64,000 bases of DNA from Hasllibacter sp. MH4015 (GTDB lineage: Bacteria; Pseudomonadota; Alphaproteobacteria; Rhodobacterales; Rhodobacteraceae). This document shows, one piece after another, positions 1-8,753 of the stretch. Numbering within the stretch: the stretch's first letter is position 1; each line of letters opens with the position of its first letter. Location: NCBI RefSeq assembly GCF_020177575.1, contig NZ_JAHTBK010000001.1, forward strand, positions 3,178,001 to 3,242,000, in the 5' to 3' direction. Below the pieces are notes generated by a model. It was not told the DNA's origin. It ran no database searches and worked only from the letters and a program-made list of their open reading frames with translations. The translations under genes were made by a program, and so were the position numbers.

Positions 1-342
1 GATCACGTCCGTCGTCTCGATCTTCGCCTCATAGCCCTCGAAGGTCTCGAAGTCCTTCAGGCGGGTCAGGGGCCGGTCGATGCCGGGGCTGGACACTTCC
101 AGCGCATAGGCATCCTCAAGCGGGTCCTCGACATCCAGAACCACGGAGATCGCGTTCGAGATCTGCGCGCATTCATCCACCTCGATCCCGCCATCGGGAC
201 GTTCGGCCATGACCTGAAGCGTGTTCGTCTTGCCGCCCATCACGCGGATGCGCACCACTTCGAACCCGAGATTTTCGATCACGGGCACGAGTATTTCCGC
301 CATGCGGCGGTCCATTGATGTCTTGGCAATCAGGTCTGACAT
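1..342 (-). CDS. rimP: Ribosome maturation factor RimP (partial, C-terminus outside window)
   Basis: The first 114 codons of RimP, which assists maturation of the 30S ribosomal subunit in the cytoplasm. The protein begins [13 protein letters not shown] and carries the family features in order: the [12 protein letters not shown] strand, the [15 protein letters not shown] helix and the [14 protein letters not shown] motif that ends the N-terminal domain. The ATG at 340-342 follows an AGAGGGA ribosome binding site. The C-terminal SH3-like domain lies beyond base 1. A terminator just upstream separates it from the inhibitor genes, so it should have its own promoter in the short gap, or be driven weakly by read-through. 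Confidence 0.93.
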   Translation of the reverse strand, partial: MSDLIAKTSMDRRMAEILVPVIENLGFEVVRIRVMGGKTNTLQVMAERPDGGIEVDECAQISNAISVVLDVEDPLEDAYALEVSSPGIDRPLTRLKDFETFEGYEAKIETTDVI

Positions 343-371
343 AGATCCCTCTTTGCACGGCCCCAAAAACG

Positions 372-393
372 AAAAAACGGGCCGTGCGGCCCG
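372..393 (-). terminator. Rho-independent terminator after the I78 inhibitor genes
   Basis: On the minus strand a perfect 6-bp stem CGGGCC/GGCCCG with a GCAC loop is followed at once by TTTTTT and, after two bases, TTTTT. It lies about 90 bp after the stop codon of the last inhibitor gene and just ahead of rimP. The plus strand has no T-run after the stem, so it acts in the minus direction. Confidence 0.85.
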
Positions 394-480
394 CTGAAAG
401 TGTCGGTGGTGCGGTGGATCGTGACCCAGCCGCGCCGCTGTTGAGGGGGATATAGGGAGAATCGGGAGGCGGCGCAAGGC

Positions 481-735
481 TCAGCCGCAATGCACGTCCC
501 GGATCACGTCAGCGGCATCAACTTCGAAGTTCAGCCGGGCCGGATCCGGGGCGACATCGCGCTGGCTGTCGGGGTAGATCACGCGGAAGATCAGCGGCAG
601 GTCAGCGCCGGTTTCCAATTGCACGAGCGTCTGCCCCAGAAAGCCGCGCCATTGCTTTGCATTGCAATCCCCATCATGGGCCCCGGCCGGCAGCGGGCAG
701 GCAAACAGCATCGTAAGGAACAGGGCGCGTGTCAT
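481..735 (-). CDS. I78-family peptidase inhibitor-like secreted protein (third of three)
   Basis: An 84-residue protein with a signal peptide (MTRALFLTMLFACPLPAGA) and a small mature domain. The layout matches the I78 peptidase inhibitor family: an early Cys, then a GFLGQTL segment (family norm GLVGQ), a central strand, a P-ARLNFEVD strand and a terminal DVHCG with the partner Cys. It is the most divergent of the three copies. An upstream in-frame extension is open, but the ATG at 733-735 gives a proper signal peptide. Likely periplasmic inhibition of serine proteases is inferred from the family. It ends an apparent three-gene operon. Confidence 0.68.
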   Translation of the reverse strand: MTRALFLTMLFACPLPAGAHDGDCNAKQWRGFLGQTLVQLETGADLPLIFRVIYPDSQRDVAPDPARLNFEVDAADVIRDVHCG

Positions 736-778
736 GGACCAAATGTCCGCCACGCGCCCCGCTGGCGCAAGGGAAGGG

Positions 779-1144
779 TCAGCCGCAATAGACGCGGTCG
801 ATGATGTAGTTCGCATTCGTGCTGACGTTCAGGCGCTGGGGCTGGAAGTCCAGCGTGCCATACGGATTGTCGGGGGTGAAGTAACGCGCGGCGATCCCGA
901 ACGACATCATGGAGCCGACGGGCTGTCCCACGAAGCCCTGGTACTGGTGGGCGCCGCAATCCTGACCCTGAACGGGAAGCACGGGCGCAGGGGTCCAACC
1001 ACTGTCTCCGATCGGGTTGATCACCGGCGCACCCAAATTGGGCGTGCTGCCGGGGCCAAAGTTGCCGATGGTTTGTGCGCCAGAAACGGCGGGGGCGAGA
1101 GAAAGAAGAAGGGCGGCGGCAATAGCCGTGGTGCGAAGGGTCAT
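779..1144 (-). CDS. I78-family peptidase inhibitor-like secreted protein (second of three)
   Basis: A 121-residue protein with a clear signal peptide ending in AVSGA. A Pro/Gly-rich linker of about 35 residues follows, then an I78-like domain: CGAHQYQGFVGQPVGSM, then PQRLNVSTNANYIIDRVYCG. The two cysteines, the G-x-VGQP motif and the RLNV strand fit the family. The start at 1142-1144 follows a GGAG ribosome binding site. It lies 101 bp after the first copy and 43 bp before the third. The longer linker is the main difference and may space the inhibitor from another surface. Confidence 0.72.
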   Translation of the reverse strand: MTLRTTAIAAALLLSLAPAVSGAQTIGNFGPGSTPNLGAPVINPIGDSGWTPAPVLPVQGQDCGAHQYQGFVGQPVGSMMSFGIAARYFTPDNPYGTLDFQPQRLNVSTNANYIIDRVYCG

Positions 1145-1245
1145 TGTGAAATCTCCAAAATCCGAAATCTGGAAATGTCATGGCCCGCGGAACCCTGAAA
1201 TACCACTCACGACCGCGTAGGGTAAGGAAAGCCTGCCATGTTGTG

Positions 1246-1521
1246 TCAGCCGCAACTGATGCGCGTGATCGTGGCGCCATCGTGCGATATGTTCATGCGC
1301 ATCGGATTGTAGTCCGTCGTAACCACATCGCCCGGGCCGATCCGCCGCACACCCCCCGGGGCCGCGACGCCGCTGGCCGCGGCAAGGGGTTGGCCCACGA
1401 GGCCCTGCACGGCTTCGGCACCGCAGGCGTTCGGGTCGTCGAAGCCAGGACCAAATCCGGGCTCGATCGGCTGACACGCGGCGATCACGAACAAGACAGG
1501 CAAATACGCGAAACGGGTCAT
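1246..1521 (-). CDS. I78-family peptidase inhibitor lipoprotein (first of three)
   Basis: A 91-residue protein with a lipoprotein signal ([16 protein letters not shown], lipobox Cys17), so it is probably anchored in a membrane facing the periplasm. The mature part is the best I78 match of the three: [17 protein letters not shown], then a [17 protein letters not shown] segment and a terminal ITRISCG. The family inhibits serine proteases such as elastase and subtilisin. The ATG at 1519-1521 follows a strong GGAGG site. It heads the three-gene array and is divergent from adhC across 75 bp. Confidence 0.85.
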   Translation of the reverse strand: MTRFAYLPVLFVIAACQPIEPGFGPGFDDPNACGAEAVQGLVGQPLAAASGVAAPGGVRRIGPGDVVTTDYNPMRMNISHDGATITRISCG

Positions 1522-1596
1522 GCTATCCTCCGTTGCTTTGACGCCCAGATTGTCACAGTCTCCGATCAAAGCAAGTCTGCGGGAGGACTGGATAAT

Positions 1597-2709
<1,113 letters not shown>

Positions 2710-2974
2710 GACCGCGCGAGGCCGATGTCGGACCACGACCTGTTCCACGTCGAGTTCGCCCCCCGGGGAACTGCGCGGGATGACGCAAACCCATCTTGTC
2801 GGCGCGGGCGCTCCCGGGGGCGGGGTCTATTTGTCTACACATGAGTGTTCCTTTACCGAGATGCTCGAACAATCGTCCGGCTTCGCCGACGGGTGCGGCC
2901 GGACCTGAATGAAAGATGTCAATTCAAACGGCCGTGTGATGGCCCCCACCAAATGACTTGAAAGGACCACATAG

Positions 2975-3388
2975 ATGAAGAAGACATTTTCCCTGACCCT
3001 CGGCGTAATCGCCCTGACCGGCAACGTGGCACAGGCCGAAGGCTGGACCGTCACCGATTTCTCCTCCATCGCCGACAGGGCCACGTGCATGAATTACGCG
3101 GAGACGACGTTCAACACCTACCGCCAGCGCTTCGGCGGGGACGGGTTCACGGGGCGGTCCAACTGGACGATCGGCGGCTATGACCTGCGCGGCGAAGACG
3201 TGGACGGCCTGTTCATCTGCGCGGACGAAGGCGGGGCGGTTGCCCCCTTCCTCGTGGTCTACAATTACGACGACGACAGCGATTCCCGTGAAGCCATTGC
3301 CGACCGGCTTGGCGACATCTGGGACGAGGTTGTGGATGGCAACGGCGTGCCCGGCGGCGGCGCACCCGCCTCGGGCGGCCTGAAGTAA
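2975..3388 (+). CDS. Secreted hypothetical protein
   Basis: A 137-residue protein with a signal peptide (MKKTFSLTLGVIALTGNVAQA), so it is probably periplasmic. The mature part has two cysteines, is rich in Asp and aromatic residues, and ends in a low-complexity Gly/Pro/Ala tail. I do not recognise the family. Its stop is 3 bp before the following acetyltransferase, which suggests one transcript. The 265 bp upstream, back to adhC, hold no gene I can support; a short open frame there lacks a binding site or recognisable protein. Confidence 0.75.
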   Translation: MKKTFSLTLGVIALTGNVAQAEGWTVTDFSSIADRATCMNYAETTFNTYRQRFGGDGFTGRSNWTIGGYDLRGEDVDGLFICADEGGAVAPFLVVYNYDDDSDSREAIADRLGDIWDEVVDGNGVPGGGAPASGGLK

Positions 3389-3391
3389 AGA

Positions 3392-3889
3392 ATGTCCGCG
3401 ACCCTCGTGATCCGGCAGGCCGGGGCGGCGGACGCGTCGGCCCTGTCGCAGCTTCTGCTGCCGGTCTTCCGCGCGGGTGACACCTATACGGTTGATCCCG
3501 ATATCACGGCGGCGGACGCGGTGGCCTATTGGACCGCGCCCGGCAAGACCACATTCGTTGCGGAGCGGGGCAGCCAGACGCTTGGCACGTATTACGTCCG
3601 CGCCAATCAGGGCGGCGGCGGCGATCACGTCTGCAATTGCGGCTACATTACCGCCTCCGACGCGCGCGGGCAGGGCATCGCCCGGGCCATGTTGAGCCAT
3701 TCGCTGGACCAGGCCCGCGCGATGGGGTTTCGCGCGATGCAATATAACTTCGTTGTCGCCACCAATACCCGTGCAGTCGCCACGTGGGAAAAGGCGGGGT
3801 TTGACATCGTCGGACGCCTTCCCGATGCATTCCATCACCCTGCCGATGGCTATGTCGACGCGCTCGTGATGTACCGCAGCCTCGTTTAG
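3392..3889 (+). CDS. GNAT-family N-acetyltransferase
   Basis: A 165-residue single-domain acetyltransferase that would use acetyl-CoA. The GNAT core is visible: an N-terminal beta-alpha segment (LVIRQAGAADASAL), motif A around CNCGYITASDARGQGIARAMLSHSL with the acetyl-CoA loop RGQGIA near residue 91, and motif B NTRAVATWEKAGF, typical of acceptor-site helices. The conserved AVATWEKAGF and DALVMYR endings resemble RimI/phosphinothricin-acetyltransferase-like members. The substrate is unknown. It begins 3 bp after the secreted protein gene. Confidence 0.85.
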   Translation: MSATLVIRQAGAADASALSQLLLPVFRAGDTYTVDPDITAADAVAYWTAPGKTTFVAERGSQTLGTYYVRANQGGGGDHVCNCGYITASDARGQGIARAMLSHSLDQARAMGFRAMQYNFVVATNTRAVATWEKAGFDIVGRLPDAFHHPADGYVDALVMYRSLV

Positions 3890-3919
3890 ACGTCGGCTCG
3901 CCATGCAAAGGACCATCTG

Positions 3920-4315
3920 ATGATCCGCACGCTTACGCTCCTCATCCTGATCTTCGGGCTTCCATTGCCACTCGCGGCGCAGGGCTCGGCCGTGCTGGAA
4001 ATCGCCAGCCCCAGTGACACAAGGCTCGTCCAGCCGTCGGACATGGTGCGCGCGGAACCGGGCTTCGACCCATCCACGGGCCAGCCGCTTCTGACGTTGC
4101 AATTCGCACCCGCGATGGCGGCGTGGTTCGAGGCGGAAACGGCCGAGCATATCGGTGAGCGGATCGAGTTGCGTGTTTGCGGTGAGGTCGTGACCGCCCC
4201 CGTCGTCCGGGAAGTCATTCCCGGCGGAACGGTCGTTGTCACCGGCAGTTTCACGGCGCAGGAGACCGAGGCACTTGCCGCGCGCCTTTCGGGGGCTGCC
4301 CCCTGCGCCGACTGA
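3920..4315 (+). CDS. Secreted orphan SecDF P1-head-like domain protein
   Basis: A 131-residue protein with a signal peptide (MIRTLTLLILIFGLPLPLAAQ). The mature part resembles the P1 head subdomain of the export factor SecD: LLTLQFAPAMAAWFEAETAEHIGERIEL, then CGEVVTAPVVREVIPGGTVVVTG and a final FTAQETEALAARLSGAAPC. In SecD this periplasmic region undergoes movements that pull preproteins across the membrane. Here it has no transmembrane segments besides the signal, so it is a free periplasmic version; its function is unknown. A single Cys pair (in VCGE and APCAD) could be bridged. It stands alone between an acetyltransferase and a NYN protein. Confidence 0.72.
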   Translation: MIRTLTLLILIFGLPLPLAAQGSAVLEIASPSDTRLVQPSDMVRAEPGFDPSTGQPLLTLQFAPAMAAWFEAETAEHIGERIELRVCGEVVTAPVVREVIPGGTVVVTGSFTAQETEALAARLSGAAPCAD

Positions 4316-4373
4316 TATCCGCGTTTCCCTTCCCGTCGCCTTATGTCACATATCGGCCCGAAGGAGACCTATC

Positions 4374-5093
4374 ATGGCCAACGATACGCCGCTGCTTGCC
4401 GTCCTGATCGACGCCGACAACACGTCCCACAAACACGCCCAGGCCATCTTCGAGGAGATTGCCCGTTTCGGCGAGGCGTCGGTGCGGCGGATCTACGGGG
4501 ACTTCAGCTCAACCCACATGAAGGGTTGGTCCGGTGTGCAGGCAGAATACGGGATCGTGCCGTTTCACCAACCCGCCAACACGGTCGGCAAGAACGCCTC
4601 CGACATCGCGCTGGTGATCGACGCGATGGACGTGCTGCATTCGGGCCGGTTCGACGGCTTCGTTCTTGTTTCCTCCGACAGCGATTTCACACGGCTCGCC
4701 AGCCGCATTCGGGAACAGGGCCTCGACGTCTACGGCATCGGGCAGCAGAAAACGCCCGAGGCGTTTCGCAAAGCCTGCAAGCGGTTCATCTTCATCGAGA
4801 ACATCATCCCCGAACAGCCCAAGGGCACGCCCGCCACCAAGTCGGAGCCGAAGAAAGAAACCGCCTCCCTCAACGAGGCGCGCGACCTGATCTTCCGCGC
4901 TATGGAAGCGATCGAACAGGACGATGATTGGTATTCCCTGGGCCAACTGGGCCAGTACATGACCGCCGCGAACCCGGATTTCGACACGCGCACCTATGGC
5001 AAACGCAAGTTGAGCGATCTGGTGGAAAGCCTGAAAATGCTGGAGGTCAAACGGGGGCAAGGCAATCAATTGCTGGTGCGCCGTCTGGATTGA
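4374..5093 (+). CDS. NYN-domain ribonuclease-like protein with C-terminal LOTUS/OST-HTH domain
   Basis: A 239-residue two-domain protein. Residues about 5-145 form a NYN (PIN-like) nuclease fold: VLIDADNTS with the first acidic cluster, KNASDIALVIDAMD in the middle, and GFVLVSSDSDFTRLASRIRE with the metal-binding SDSDF motif. A charged linker (about 150-165) leads to a LOTUS/OST-HTH-like C-terminal domain (about 167-239) ending in KLSDLVESLKMLEVKR. Such proteins are predicted RNA-processing nucleases. AAGGAG precedes the ATG at 4374. Its stop overlaps the start of the next acetyltransferase (TGATG), so the two are probably translationally coupled. Confidence 0.87.
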   Translation: MANDTPLLAVLIDADNTSHKHAQAIFEEIARFGEASVRRIYGDFSSTHMKGWSGVQAEYGIVPFHQPANTVGKNASDIALVIDAMDVLHSGRFDGFVLVSSDSDFTRLASRIREQGLDVYGIGQQKTPEAFRKACKRFIFIENIIPEQPKGTPATKSEPKKETASLNEARDLIFRAMEAIEQDDDWYSLGQLGQYMTAANPDFDTRTYGKRKLSDLVESLKMLEVKRGQGNQLLVRRLD

Positions 5094-5548
5094 TGGACCT
5101 GTCGATCTGGCCAGCGACCGTTCACGACAAGCCCACACTTGCGCGCGCCTATGCCGACTACATGGCGGAGATCGTCCCTGGACAAAACCCGGCCAACTCC
5201 GCCCCGTATTTCAACGACTACTGGCAGGAACCCACGCGGCGCTTTCCTTACCTCTTCGGATACGACACGCCTGCGGGCTTTGCCTTCGTCCGAGATCCGG
5301 AGGAGCCGGACCTTGATTTCGAGATGGCGGAGTTCTGTGTCTATCCCGGCCACCGCCGCACCGGGCTTGGCACGCGCGTTCTGCCGTTGATCTTCGATGT
5401 GCATCCCGGTCGGTGGGAGCTTTGCATCCTCAGGACGAATGTTGCGGGTCTGGCCTTTTGGCCACCTGCGCTGACGAAAGCCCGCGTCCGCGACCTTCGG
5501 ATGCGGGAAGATGAGACCTCCCGTGATTACAGGTTCAGTGTGCCCTAG
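5093..5548 (+). CDS. GNAT-like acetyltransferase
   Basis: A 151-residue predicted acetyltransferase. MAEFCVYPGHRRTGLGTRVLPLIFD contains the V-x-P-x-x-R-R-x-G-x-G acetyl-CoA loop, and WELCILRTNVAGLAFWPPALTK corresponds to the distal N-x-x-A-x-x-F/W helix. The fold is therefore GNAT; the substrate is unknown. Its ATG overlaps the stop of the NYN-LOTUS gene by one base, which ties their expression together. Its stop overlaps the stop of the convergent TetR gene by 3 bases, so there is no room for a terminator between them. Confidence 0.8.
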   Translation: MDLSIWPATVHDKPTLARAYADYMAEIVPGQNPANSAPYFNDYWQEPTRRFPYLFGYDTPAGFAFVRDPEEPDLDFEMAEFCVYPGHRRTGLGTRVLPLIFDVHPGRWELCILRTNVAGLAFWPPALTKARVRDLRMREDETSRDYRFSVP

Positions 5549-6177
5549 CCCATCGCCGAGGGTGCGCGGCGATAGCGGGCGAGGAAGGTGCGCACGGCCT
5601 CATCCACGATGCGGTCCAACTCGTCCTCGGGCGGGTCGCGCTCGATCCCGAACATGACTTTCAGCATCAGATCCGTCCGGCAAAGCTGCGCCAATTGGTC
5701 GGCGGCAAGCAGCGGATCCTCGATATCCAGCACCGCCCGCGCCTTGTCGCTGCACAGGAACCCGGCAATCTTCTCACCCCAATGCTTGGGGCCGCTGTTA
5801 TAGAAGGTCTCCCCCAATTCGGGGAACCTCTTGGCCTCCGCGACACAAACGCGGAACATGTCCTGCCCGAAATCGCTGAGAAAGAAGGTGATGAGCTTCT
5901 TGCAGATCACGCAGAGCTTTTCTTCCACACTCAGCCCCGTCTGCTCGAACAGCACCTCCACCTCCGACTGGGCATCGCATTCCTGTCGCAGCACTTCCAG
6001 GAACAGGTGCTGCTTGTCGGGGAAATAGCTGTAGAGCGTCGCCTTGGACACACCGGCGTCGCGGGCGATCTCGTCCACCGACGCGCCCTCGAACCCTTCG
6101 CGCATGAAAACGGCGCGCGCACCGGCGATGACCTGGTCGTATTTCCGACCTTTCTTGATCTGCGCTTCCGCGTTCAT
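5545..6177 (-). CDS. TetR/AcrR-family transcriptional regulator
   Basis: A 210-residue repressor. Residues about 14-60 form the TetR DNA-binding domain, with GASVDEIARDAGVSKATLYSYFPDKQHLF spanning the helix-turn-helix. The C-terminal ligand domain is alpha-helical with several cysteines (LCVICKK, FRVCVAEAKRFPELGETFY). A GTG 27 bases upstream is in frame, but the ATG at 6175-6177 is preferred. A 16-bp palindrome at 6211-6226 in the divergent region is its likely operator. It probably controls itself and the divergent AEC-type carrier; the ligand is unknown. Confidence 0.9.
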   Translation of the reverse strand: MNAEAQIKKGRKYDQVIAGARAVFMREGFEGASVDEIARDAGVSKATLYSYFPDKQHLFLEVLRQECDAQSEVEVLFEQTGLSVEEKLCVICKKLITFFLSDFGQDMFRVCVAEAKRFPELGETFYNSGPKHWGEKIAGFLCSDKARAVLDIEDPLLAADQLAQLCRTDLMLKVMFGIERDPPEDELDRIVDEAVRTFLARYRRAPSAMG

Positions 6178-6210
6178 GTTTGGGCGTCTCACTCTTCCTG
6201 ACACCTATTG

Positions 6211-6226
6211 TAAACTATTTAGTTTA
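6211..6226. promoter_or_regulatory. Palindromic operator between TetR regulator and AEC carrier
   Basis: TAAACTA-TT-TAGTTTA, a perfect 7-bp inverted repeat with a 2-bp spacer, in an AT-rich patch unlike the GC-rich surroundings. It lies 33 bp upstream of the regulator start and 71 bp upstream of the carrier start, where a TetR dimer would block both promoters. Binding by the adjacent TetR protein is an inference from position and symmetry. Confidence 0.7.
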
Positions 6227-6297
6227 GTTTCGGCAAGCTGGACGTTTGGTCAGGTCTGCCGCTGGACAGGGCGCGCGCCTTGGCGTAGCGCGGAGAG

Positions 6298-7236
6298 ATG
6301 CTGGAGATCTTCCTCAAGACATTGCCGTTCTTCGCGCTGATCGCGTTGGGGTTCCAGGCCTGTCGAACCGGCTTTTTCACGTCCGAGGCGGCGGCCTATC
6401 TGACCAAGTTCGTGTTCTATTTCGCCCTGTCGGCGATGCTGTTCCGTTTCGCCGCGAACCTGTCCCTGTCAGAGATCTTCGACTGGCAATTCGTGGGTGC
6501 CTACCTTTCGGCCTGCATCGCGGTCTACATCCTGGCCACGGCCGTCGCCATGATCCGCAAACGCCCCGTGGCCGAAGCCGCGTTCGAGGCGCAATGCGCC
6601 ATCATCGGCAATGTGGGCTTCCTGGGCATTCCGATGCTCGTGGTGCTTCTGGGGGAAGCCGCAGCAGGTCCGGTCATCCTGGTTCTGTCGGTGGACCTGA
6701 TCGTATTCTCCAGTCTTATCGTGATCCTTGTCACCGGCAGCCGCGATGGCCGCATGTCCATTGGCGTCCTGCGGACGGTGGGGCTTGGCCTGTTGAAGAA
6801 CCCGATGATCGTTTCCATCGTCCTGGGCCTTGCATGGTCCTATACCGGCCTTGCGGTCCCCGGTCCGGTCAATGAGTTCCTCGCGATTCTGGGCGCGGCC
6901 GCCACACCCGGCGCGCTGTTCGCGATCGGCGCATCGCTGGCGGGCAAGTCGGCGGAACGGATGTCGGTGGCGGGTTGGCTGACATTCTGCAAACTGGTTT
7001 TGCACCCCGCCGCCGTGGCCGTCGCCGCGCTCTACCTCTTCGACGTACCGGATTACGACGCGGCGGTGATGATCGCCGCGGCATCGCTGCCCGTGGCGGG
7101 CAACGTCTACATCCTTGCGCAGCACTACGGCGTGGCCCCGCAACGCGTCTCTGCCGCGATCCTGATTTCCACGGCTGTGTCCATTTTGACGGTTTCCGCC
7201 GTGATCGCCTGGCTCGCCCCGCTTTCCGGCACATGA
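6298..7236 (+). CDS. AEC (auxin efflux carrier)-family transporter
   Basis: A 312-residue integral membrane protein with about ten hydrophobic segments in two five-helix halves, the arrangement of the AEC family. It carries the family motif region IIGNVGFLGIPMLVVLLG in the first half and AAASLPVAGNVYILAQHYG in the second, each with the conserved helix-breaking N/P positions. Members move organic acids or small anions; the substrate here is unknown. A CGGAGAG site lies directly ahead of the ATG at 6298. It is divergent from the TetR gene and probably repressed by it through the palindrome at 6211-6226. Confidence 0.88.
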   Translation: MLEIFLKTLPFFALIALGFQACRTGFFTSEAAAYLTKFVFYFALSAMLFRFAANLSLSEIFDWQFVGAYLSACIAVYILATAVAMIRKRPVAEAAFEAQCAIIGNVGFLGIPMLVVLLGEAAAGPVILVLSVDLIVFSSLIVILVTGSRDGRMSIGVLRTVGLGLLKNPMIVSIVLGLAWSYTGLAVPGPVNEFLAILGAAATPGALFAIGASLAGKSAERMSVAGWLTFCKLVLHPAAVAVAALYLFDVPDYDAAVMIAAASLPVAGNVYILAQHYGVAPQRVSAAILISTAVSILTVSAVIAWLAPLSGT

Positions 7237-7296
7237 TTCTTGCGCCCTCGCCCAAGCCCGCGCTAGGCAAGGCAAAACACTGGGGGAGCATGCACA

Positions 7297-8130
7297 ATGG
7301 AAACGATTTCCGAAAACAGGGCCTTCGGCGGCACACAAGGTGTCTATACCCATGCCTCCGACGCCACGGGAACTGACATGACCTTCGGCCTGTTCCTGCC
7401 GGAGGAGGCGCGCGATGGCCCCGTGCCGCTTCTTTGGTATCTGTCCGGCCTGACCTGCACCCATGAAAACGCCATGAACAAGGCGGGCGCGCAGGCCTGG
7501 GCGGCGGAGCAAGGCATCGCGCTGGTCTTCCCCGATACGTCGCCGCGGGGCGAGGGCGTGGCCGACGATCCGGCCTATGATCTGGGCCAGGGCGCGGGGT
7601 TCTACGTCAACGCCACGCAAGACCCCTGGGCGTCGCATTTCCGGATGTGGGACTACATCACCGAGGATTTGCCGGCCCTTATGTTCAAGGATTTCCCGCT
7701 CGACATGGAGCGGCAGGCCATCACCGGGCATTCCATGGGGGGGCACGGTGCGCTGACCATCGCCATGCGGCTGCCGGGGCGCTTTACCTCCGTCTCCGCC
7801 TTTGCGCCCATCTGCAACCCGACCGACAGCGATTGGGGCCGCAAACAGTTCTCCGCCTATCTCGGCGAGGATGAGGAGGCGTGGGCGCCCCATGACGCCA
7901 CATTGTTGATGCATGCAGCGGGCTTCGACGGACCGATCCTGATCGACACCGGCACCAACGACCAATTCGGCGACCTGCTCAAGACCGAGGCGCTGGCCCA
8001 TGCCGCCGCCGCCCGCCGCCAGCCGATGCAGCTTCGGATGCAGCCGGGATACGACCATTCCTATTTCTTCGTCTCCAGCTTCATGGAAGATCACGTCGCC
8101 TTCCACGCCGAAGCCCTCTACTCCGTCTGA
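7297..8130 (+). CDS. fghA: S-formylglutathione hydrolase
   Basis: A 277-residue alpha/beta hydrolase that splits S-formylglutathione to formate and GSH, the last step of GSH-dependent formaldehyde oxidation. The nucleophile is Ser146 in GHSMGGHGAL; Asp222 in TGTNDQF and His254 in GYDHSYFF complete the triad. LSGLTCTHENAMNKAGAQ and DTSPRGEGVADDP are esterase-D family signatures. Length is normal. Its stop overlaps the ATG of the following HAD gene by one base (TGATG), and that gene overlaps the next, giving a tight three-gene unit. Its partner adhC lies 4.6 kb upstream on the same strand. Confidence 0.95.
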   Translation: METISENRAFGGTQGVYTHASDATGTDMTFGLFLPEEARDGPVPLLWYLSGLTCTHENAMNKAGAQAWAAEQGIALVFPDTSPRGEGVADDPAYDLGQGAGFYVNATQDPWASHFRMWDYITEDLPALMFKDFPLDMERQAITGHSMGGHGALTIAMRLPGRFTSVSAFAPICNPTDSDWGRKQFSAYLGEDEEAWAPHDATLLMHAAGFDGPILIDTGTNDQFGDLLKTEALAHAAAARRQPMQLRMQPGYDHSYFFVSSFMEDHVAFHAEALYSV

Positions 8131-8753
8131 TGGGCATCGAAGCGGTCGTCTTCGACATCGGCAATGTGCTGATCGAGTGGCAGCCGGAGCGGCATTACGA
8201 CCGGGTGATCGGCGCGGATCGTCGCCGTGCAATGTTCGACGCGGTCGATTTGCACGCGATGAACGACCGCGTGGACCGGGGTGAGAATTTCGAACGCGTG
8301 GTGCGGGAGACGGCGGCAGCCTACCCCGATTGGGCGGACGAGATCATGCGGTGGCACGACGATTGGCTTCACATGGCCTCCCCCACTATTCCGCATTCGG
8401 TTACGCTCCTGCGGGCCTTGCGCCGTCGCGGCGTTCCGGTGTTCGCGCTGTCGAATTTCGGGATCGAGACCTTTGAGATCGCCAAGCCCGTCTACCCGTT
8501 CCTGACAGAATTCGACCGCTCCTACATTTCCGGCCATATGGGCGTGACGAAGCCCGATGCGCAAATCTATGCCATGGTGGAGGCGGATTGCGGCCTAGAG
8601 CCCGGAACCCTCCTGTTCGCCGACGACCGCTTGGATAATATCGAGGCAGCCGCCGCGCGGGGCTGGCAGACGCATCTGTTCGACGGACCGCAAGGTTGGG
8701 CAGATCGGTTGACCCGCGAGGGCCTGTTGGATGAGGAGGACACGCGCCCATGA
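8130..8753 (+). CDS. HAD-family hydrolase (subclass IA phosphatase-like)
   Basis: A 207-residue haloacid dehalogenase-superfamily enzyme. Motif I is VVFDIGNVLIEW with Asp9 as the nucleophile; the position normally held by a second Asp is Asn12, as in YihX-type members. Motif II is FALSNFG; motif III is the Lys in GVTKPDAQIY; motif IV is LLFADDRLDNIEAA. A helical cap lies between motifs I and II. The GNVL and SGHMGVTKPDAQIY pattern suits a sugar-phosphate or nucleotide phosphatase; the substrate is not determinable. It overlaps both neighbours, fghA and the cyclodeaminase, by 1-4 bases. Confidence 0.9.
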   Translation: MGIEAVVFDIGNVLIEWQPERHYDRVIGADRRRAMFDAVDLHAMNDRVDRGENFERVVRETAAAYPDWADEIMRWHDDWLHMASPTIPHSVTLLRALRRRGVPVFALSNFGIETFEIAKPVYPFLTEFDRSYISGHMGVTKPDAQIYAMVEADCGLEPGTLLFADDRLDNIEAAAARGWQTHLFDGPQGWADRLTREGLLDEEDTRP

